This document shows, piece by piece, positions 61,475 through 64,000 of a DNA stretch of 64,000 bases (positions are counted from its first letter, which is position 1; each line of letters begins with the position of its first letter). Under the pieces are notes generated by a model, which saw only the letters and a program-made list of their open reading frames with translations, was not told the origin of the DNA and ran no database searches. Location of the stretch: contig CAUYUJ010016059.1 in the NCBI GenBank assembly GCA_963575745.1, positions 1,316,349-1,380,348 of the forward strand. Direction: 5' to 3'. Made by a program: the position numbers and the translations under genes. The DNA is from Prorocentrum cordatum. Taxonomy: Eukaryota; Sar; Dinophyceae; Prorocentrales; Prorocentraceae.

Positions 61475-62225
61475 TCATGGAAGGCACGAATTTCCCGTCT
61501 CAACTGGTTCCATCAACTTCCTATGCCCCGCGCTAGCTTTCGGCAAAATGCACATCGCTAGCTTGCTGAGGGTCTGTGGCCCGTAGTGGCATGACACACC
61601 AGTGCGCTGCTCTGCTAGACCCTTTCCCAACGCAGCCACGCATGGATCTGCAAGCCCGAGAAATATCCCATGAGATGGGAGCCGTGGATCGGGATGTCTT
61701 GAACCGAAGCACCAATACCACCAAATCTCTGAATCGAAATGTTGAGGGTTCAGTTTCCTCCCACTAGCGCTGCGCCCGCATTGATGGCAATGTAAAGCTG
61801 AGCCCGTCCCATTTAGCAGCATGCTCTGTCATATGGACCCGTCTTTGATATTTCTCAGCCGTCTAGCACATAGGACGCAATAGTTTGGGCTCCGCCTCAG
61901 AAGCTGCTAGAAACACCTTCGCGAAATACTTCCTCGCCGCTCGACCGATGGCCCCGGCGTGCTCCACCAAGCCCACTACCGTCTTGTCCACAGCCACTTC
62001 CTTTGCCCCAAACCCCGCAAATGCGTGCGCAATGCTGTTGGCTAGGCAGAGCCCCAACAATGAACCCGTCCTCTGACCATCGACGATATACGGGTGGCTC
62101 CCAATTGTGACGAGATGGAGCCATCCCCATTCACCAGTGTTAAAGGAACCCGCCGCGTGCCAAAGATTGGCGTTTGGTCGGGGGGCCGGCCCCATTGTGC
62201 GATCTTGGCCACATCCTAACGACAT
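61475..62225 (-). CDS. candidate coding locus, part 2 (unknown)
   Basis: Two minus frames: 62225-61863 reads GEWGWLHLVTIGSHPYIVDG, QRTGSLLGLCLANSIAHAFA, GFGAKEVAVDKTVVGLVEHA, GAIGRAARKYFAKVFLAASE; 61822-61475 reads NGTGSALHCHQCGRSASGRK, FDSEIWWYWCFGSRHPDPRL, CHYGPQTLSKLAMCILPKAS. Composition is natural and less GC-driven than the EF-hand gene, and the order on the strand suggests one gene or retroelement product with stops between. No domain recognised. Confidence 0.3.
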
Positions 62226-62614
62226 GGGATGAGTCCGTCACGGCTGGATCTCTTTGCCCAACCCCCAGCAAGCCCTCCATCGCCCTTAAGAGCGCCACCG
62301 GCTGGACTCGATAATGGTCTGTCTCCCTGCAATGCCACCACTGCGACCGCGCAGCATGCGTCGGCAAACCCCCCCCACCACAATTCACCTATGCCACCTG
62401 ATATGTCAAAGCAATCCCACGTAGGGCTGGCCCCAAAAAGTTTTCACCACCAGACGCACCTCCAACAACCAAGATCCCCCTTACGCGTGAAGACTATCCA
62501 GCTCACTGTGGGCCGCATATGAAGTGCATCCGGTGGTGTTCCACGTTGGCCCAAGTAGCAAGGAGTAGACCCGTCAAACACAGGCAGGGTAACGCGTCCG
62601 ATATAGCGGTGGAT

Positions 62615-63007
62615 TCAGAACTGCGCCTGCACCCCCAATTTCGATGTACATCCGACTGTTCCACTTTCTTGCATCTTGAGCACAGGAAGGATCCTATCGC
62701 GCTGCCAACCATAAAAATAATGCGGGCGCGAATCCAAGAAGCAGCTGTGTGAATTCTCAATCTCTCCCCCCCCCGGAAGTAACGACTCCCATCTCTTATT
62801 GCAGTTTACATATGGCTCTGCCCCGTCGTCCATCCTGAAAATGAACTCATACCATCCCAGGAAAGCCCCCCCGTCATCCTCTGCAAAAGTACTATACGCG
62901 CGCACTCGCTTATCAAACATCAGCAGCTTCCGAAAAAAAACCCTGGCAACAAAAACCGAGACGAAACGCACGCGAAGTGCAAAACAACGGGGCAAAACGC
63001 ATGCCAA
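62615..63007 (-). CDS. candidate coding locus, part 1 (unknown)
   Basis: The minus frame reads KLLMFDKRVRAYSTFAEDDG, GAFLGWYEFIFRMDDGAEPY, VNCNKRWESLLPGGGEIENS, HSCFLDSRPHYFYGWQRDRI, LPVLKMQESGTV. Aromatic-rich and convincingly protein-like, ending at a stop shortly after. It probably belongs with parts 2 and 3. I recognise no family; an old retroelement ORF or a host gene broken by introns are both possible. Confidence 0.4.
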   Translation of the reverse strand: MACVLPRCFALRVRFVSVFVARVFFRKLLMFDKRVRAYSTFAEDDGGAFLGWYEFIFRMDDGAEPYVNCNKRWESLLPGGGEIENSHSCFLDSRPHYFYGWQRDRILPVLKMQESGTVGCTSKLGVQAQF

Positions 63008-63009
63008 AA

Positions 63010-63403
63010 TCGTTCAAGAACCTTCGGTTTCGTGTGGGTTTTAGATCCGGCTGTCCAGACAAAAAATCAGCACGCACGAGGCTTCGCAACGACAGGTGCC
63101 AACAAAAAAGACGCGCCCGCGCTCTTGTGAATTTTTCAGGCAAGCAAGAATGTTCCAACATGTGCATGCAATGACGCCAAAAAGCCCCGTCGCGCGAGAA
63201 TGTCGAGATCGTTCGAAAGCCCCTGAACGCGCGCTGTCGCAGGAAGCCCTTGCAATCCAAACACGAAATGCACGCGCGCACGTCGTCGCGGGCGCGGCGG
63301 GATCAAACGCATAAATTTCGACCGGGTTTCAAAATTGAGCGCCGCGGAATGATGTGCAGGTCACGTGGTCTCGCAACGCAGATTCTCGCACTCTTGCGTT
63401 TTG

Positions 63404-63436
<33 letters not shown>

Positions 63437-64000
63437 CATACATCCATATATATATGTGGAAAACCTGTATACATATACATCGATGTGTTTGTATATAGGC
63501 AGAACATCTAAACATGATCAGCATCGGCGCCGTCGCTGGCCTTGCCGTCGTCGTTGTCATCATCGTTACCAGCATCACTATTATCAAAATATCGGGCCTA
63601 CCCTTGTCGACGTTGCCATGATGCCGCGCCCGCCAACCCCGCCGACTCGCACAAGTGTCCTCTGGGAAGTGCCACGTGGTCAGCGCCACCGCGGCCGCGT
63701 CAGTCGCGCTAATCTACCTGGCCGCTGCGCGCGCGAGCATGCGCGGGCTAGCGCGGCCGCGCAGATGCAGTAGCCAACGCCGAACACTCATCGCTGGAGG
63801 GCGGGTGGGATGATTGCGCGAGCACTGGGGTTGACAACTCTATGAAAAACAGGAACATACTGAATCCATAACACAAGCCAAACAATGCTCCTGTTTCATG
63901 TCGAAGGCCTTGGTGTGCAGCCGAGAATCTCGGAGATCCGCGCGATGCTCCGATCCTTTGCCACTCCAGCACTCGCTGGCTTTGGTTGTTGTAGTCTGTC
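63010..64000. other. no gene resolved; TA microsatellite and half-copy of the 2041 element
   Basis: (TA)n patches at 63404-63460, an AT-richer stretch around them, GC-rich sequence 63640-63770, and at about 63925-63960 the phrase gagaatctcggagatccgcg, one end of the 2041-type element. Nothing else recognised. Confidence 0.4.

Noticed and set aside
1-64000. tRNA, rRNA, snRNA or bacterial-type promoters, ribosome-binding sites and terminators.
   Set aside because: None recognised by eye; short matches were not supported by structure or context. A covariance-model scan would be needed to exclude small RNA genes.

Overview
The window looks like nuclear DNA of a eukaryote with a large, repeat-choked, GC-rich genome, most plausibly a dinoflagellate. 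Seen directly: long arginine/alanine/glycine-rich frames on both strands, coding pieces cut into short exons, introns with GT-AG and GC-AG ends, several introns that carry terminal inverted repeats (TIRs), decayed reverse-transcriptase pieces, and very large amounts of micro- and minisatellite DNA. No operon, ribosome-binding site, rRNA, tRNA or CRISPR array was recognised. The lineage is an inference from style, not from a marker gene.

Real genes are few and mostly on the minus strand. The best is a multi-EF-hand protein gene (about 23764 to 19682), with four exons separated by three short introns, each with its own inverted-repeat ends. The second is a coiled-coil protein gene (54070 to 53064, possibly extending from about 54.9 kb to 50.4 kb). 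A third is the 3' end of an unknown gene at 27379-26982 whose frame is interrupted by one TAG. Smaller exon candidates, many with good splice borders, lie at 0.1, 1.0, 2.4, 10.5, 11.2-11.6, 29.1, 35.4, 40.4, 41.2, 46.6, 49-49.7 and 61-63 kb.

Mobile DNA: a decayed non-LTR retrotransposon (RT plus RNase H-like region, plus strand, 35.93-37.77 kb), a second non-LTR C-terminus (minus strand, 2.79-3.2 kb), a possible RT fragment near 7 kb, a possible DDE transposase fragment near 38.6 kb, and at least five families of short non-autonomous TIR elements, some with target-site duplications (TSDs). Several sit exactly where a coding frame is interrupted, so they behave as introner-like elements.

Layout: 0-6.8 kb, exon scraps, two TIR elements, trinucleotide DNA, a degenerate AGGAATCC-rich tract; 6.8-11.7 kb, broken coding scraps; 12.0-17.7 kb, a satellite block (CAAGACGGCC repeats, palindromic TTCCCATAATTCGAATTATGGG-type repeats, and an 88-bp tandem array inserted in them); 18-24 kb, EF-hand gene; 24-35 kb, scraps and TIR elements; 35-38 kb, retrotransposon; 38-48 kb, microsatellites, a 90-bp array and tetranucleotide arrays; 48-55 kb, TIR element, 212-bp perfect palindrome, coiled-coil gene; 55.2-57.7 kb, a second array sharing core and flanks with the 14.8-kb array; 58-60.5 kb, CTC microsatellites; 61-63 kb, a broken minus-strand coding locus.
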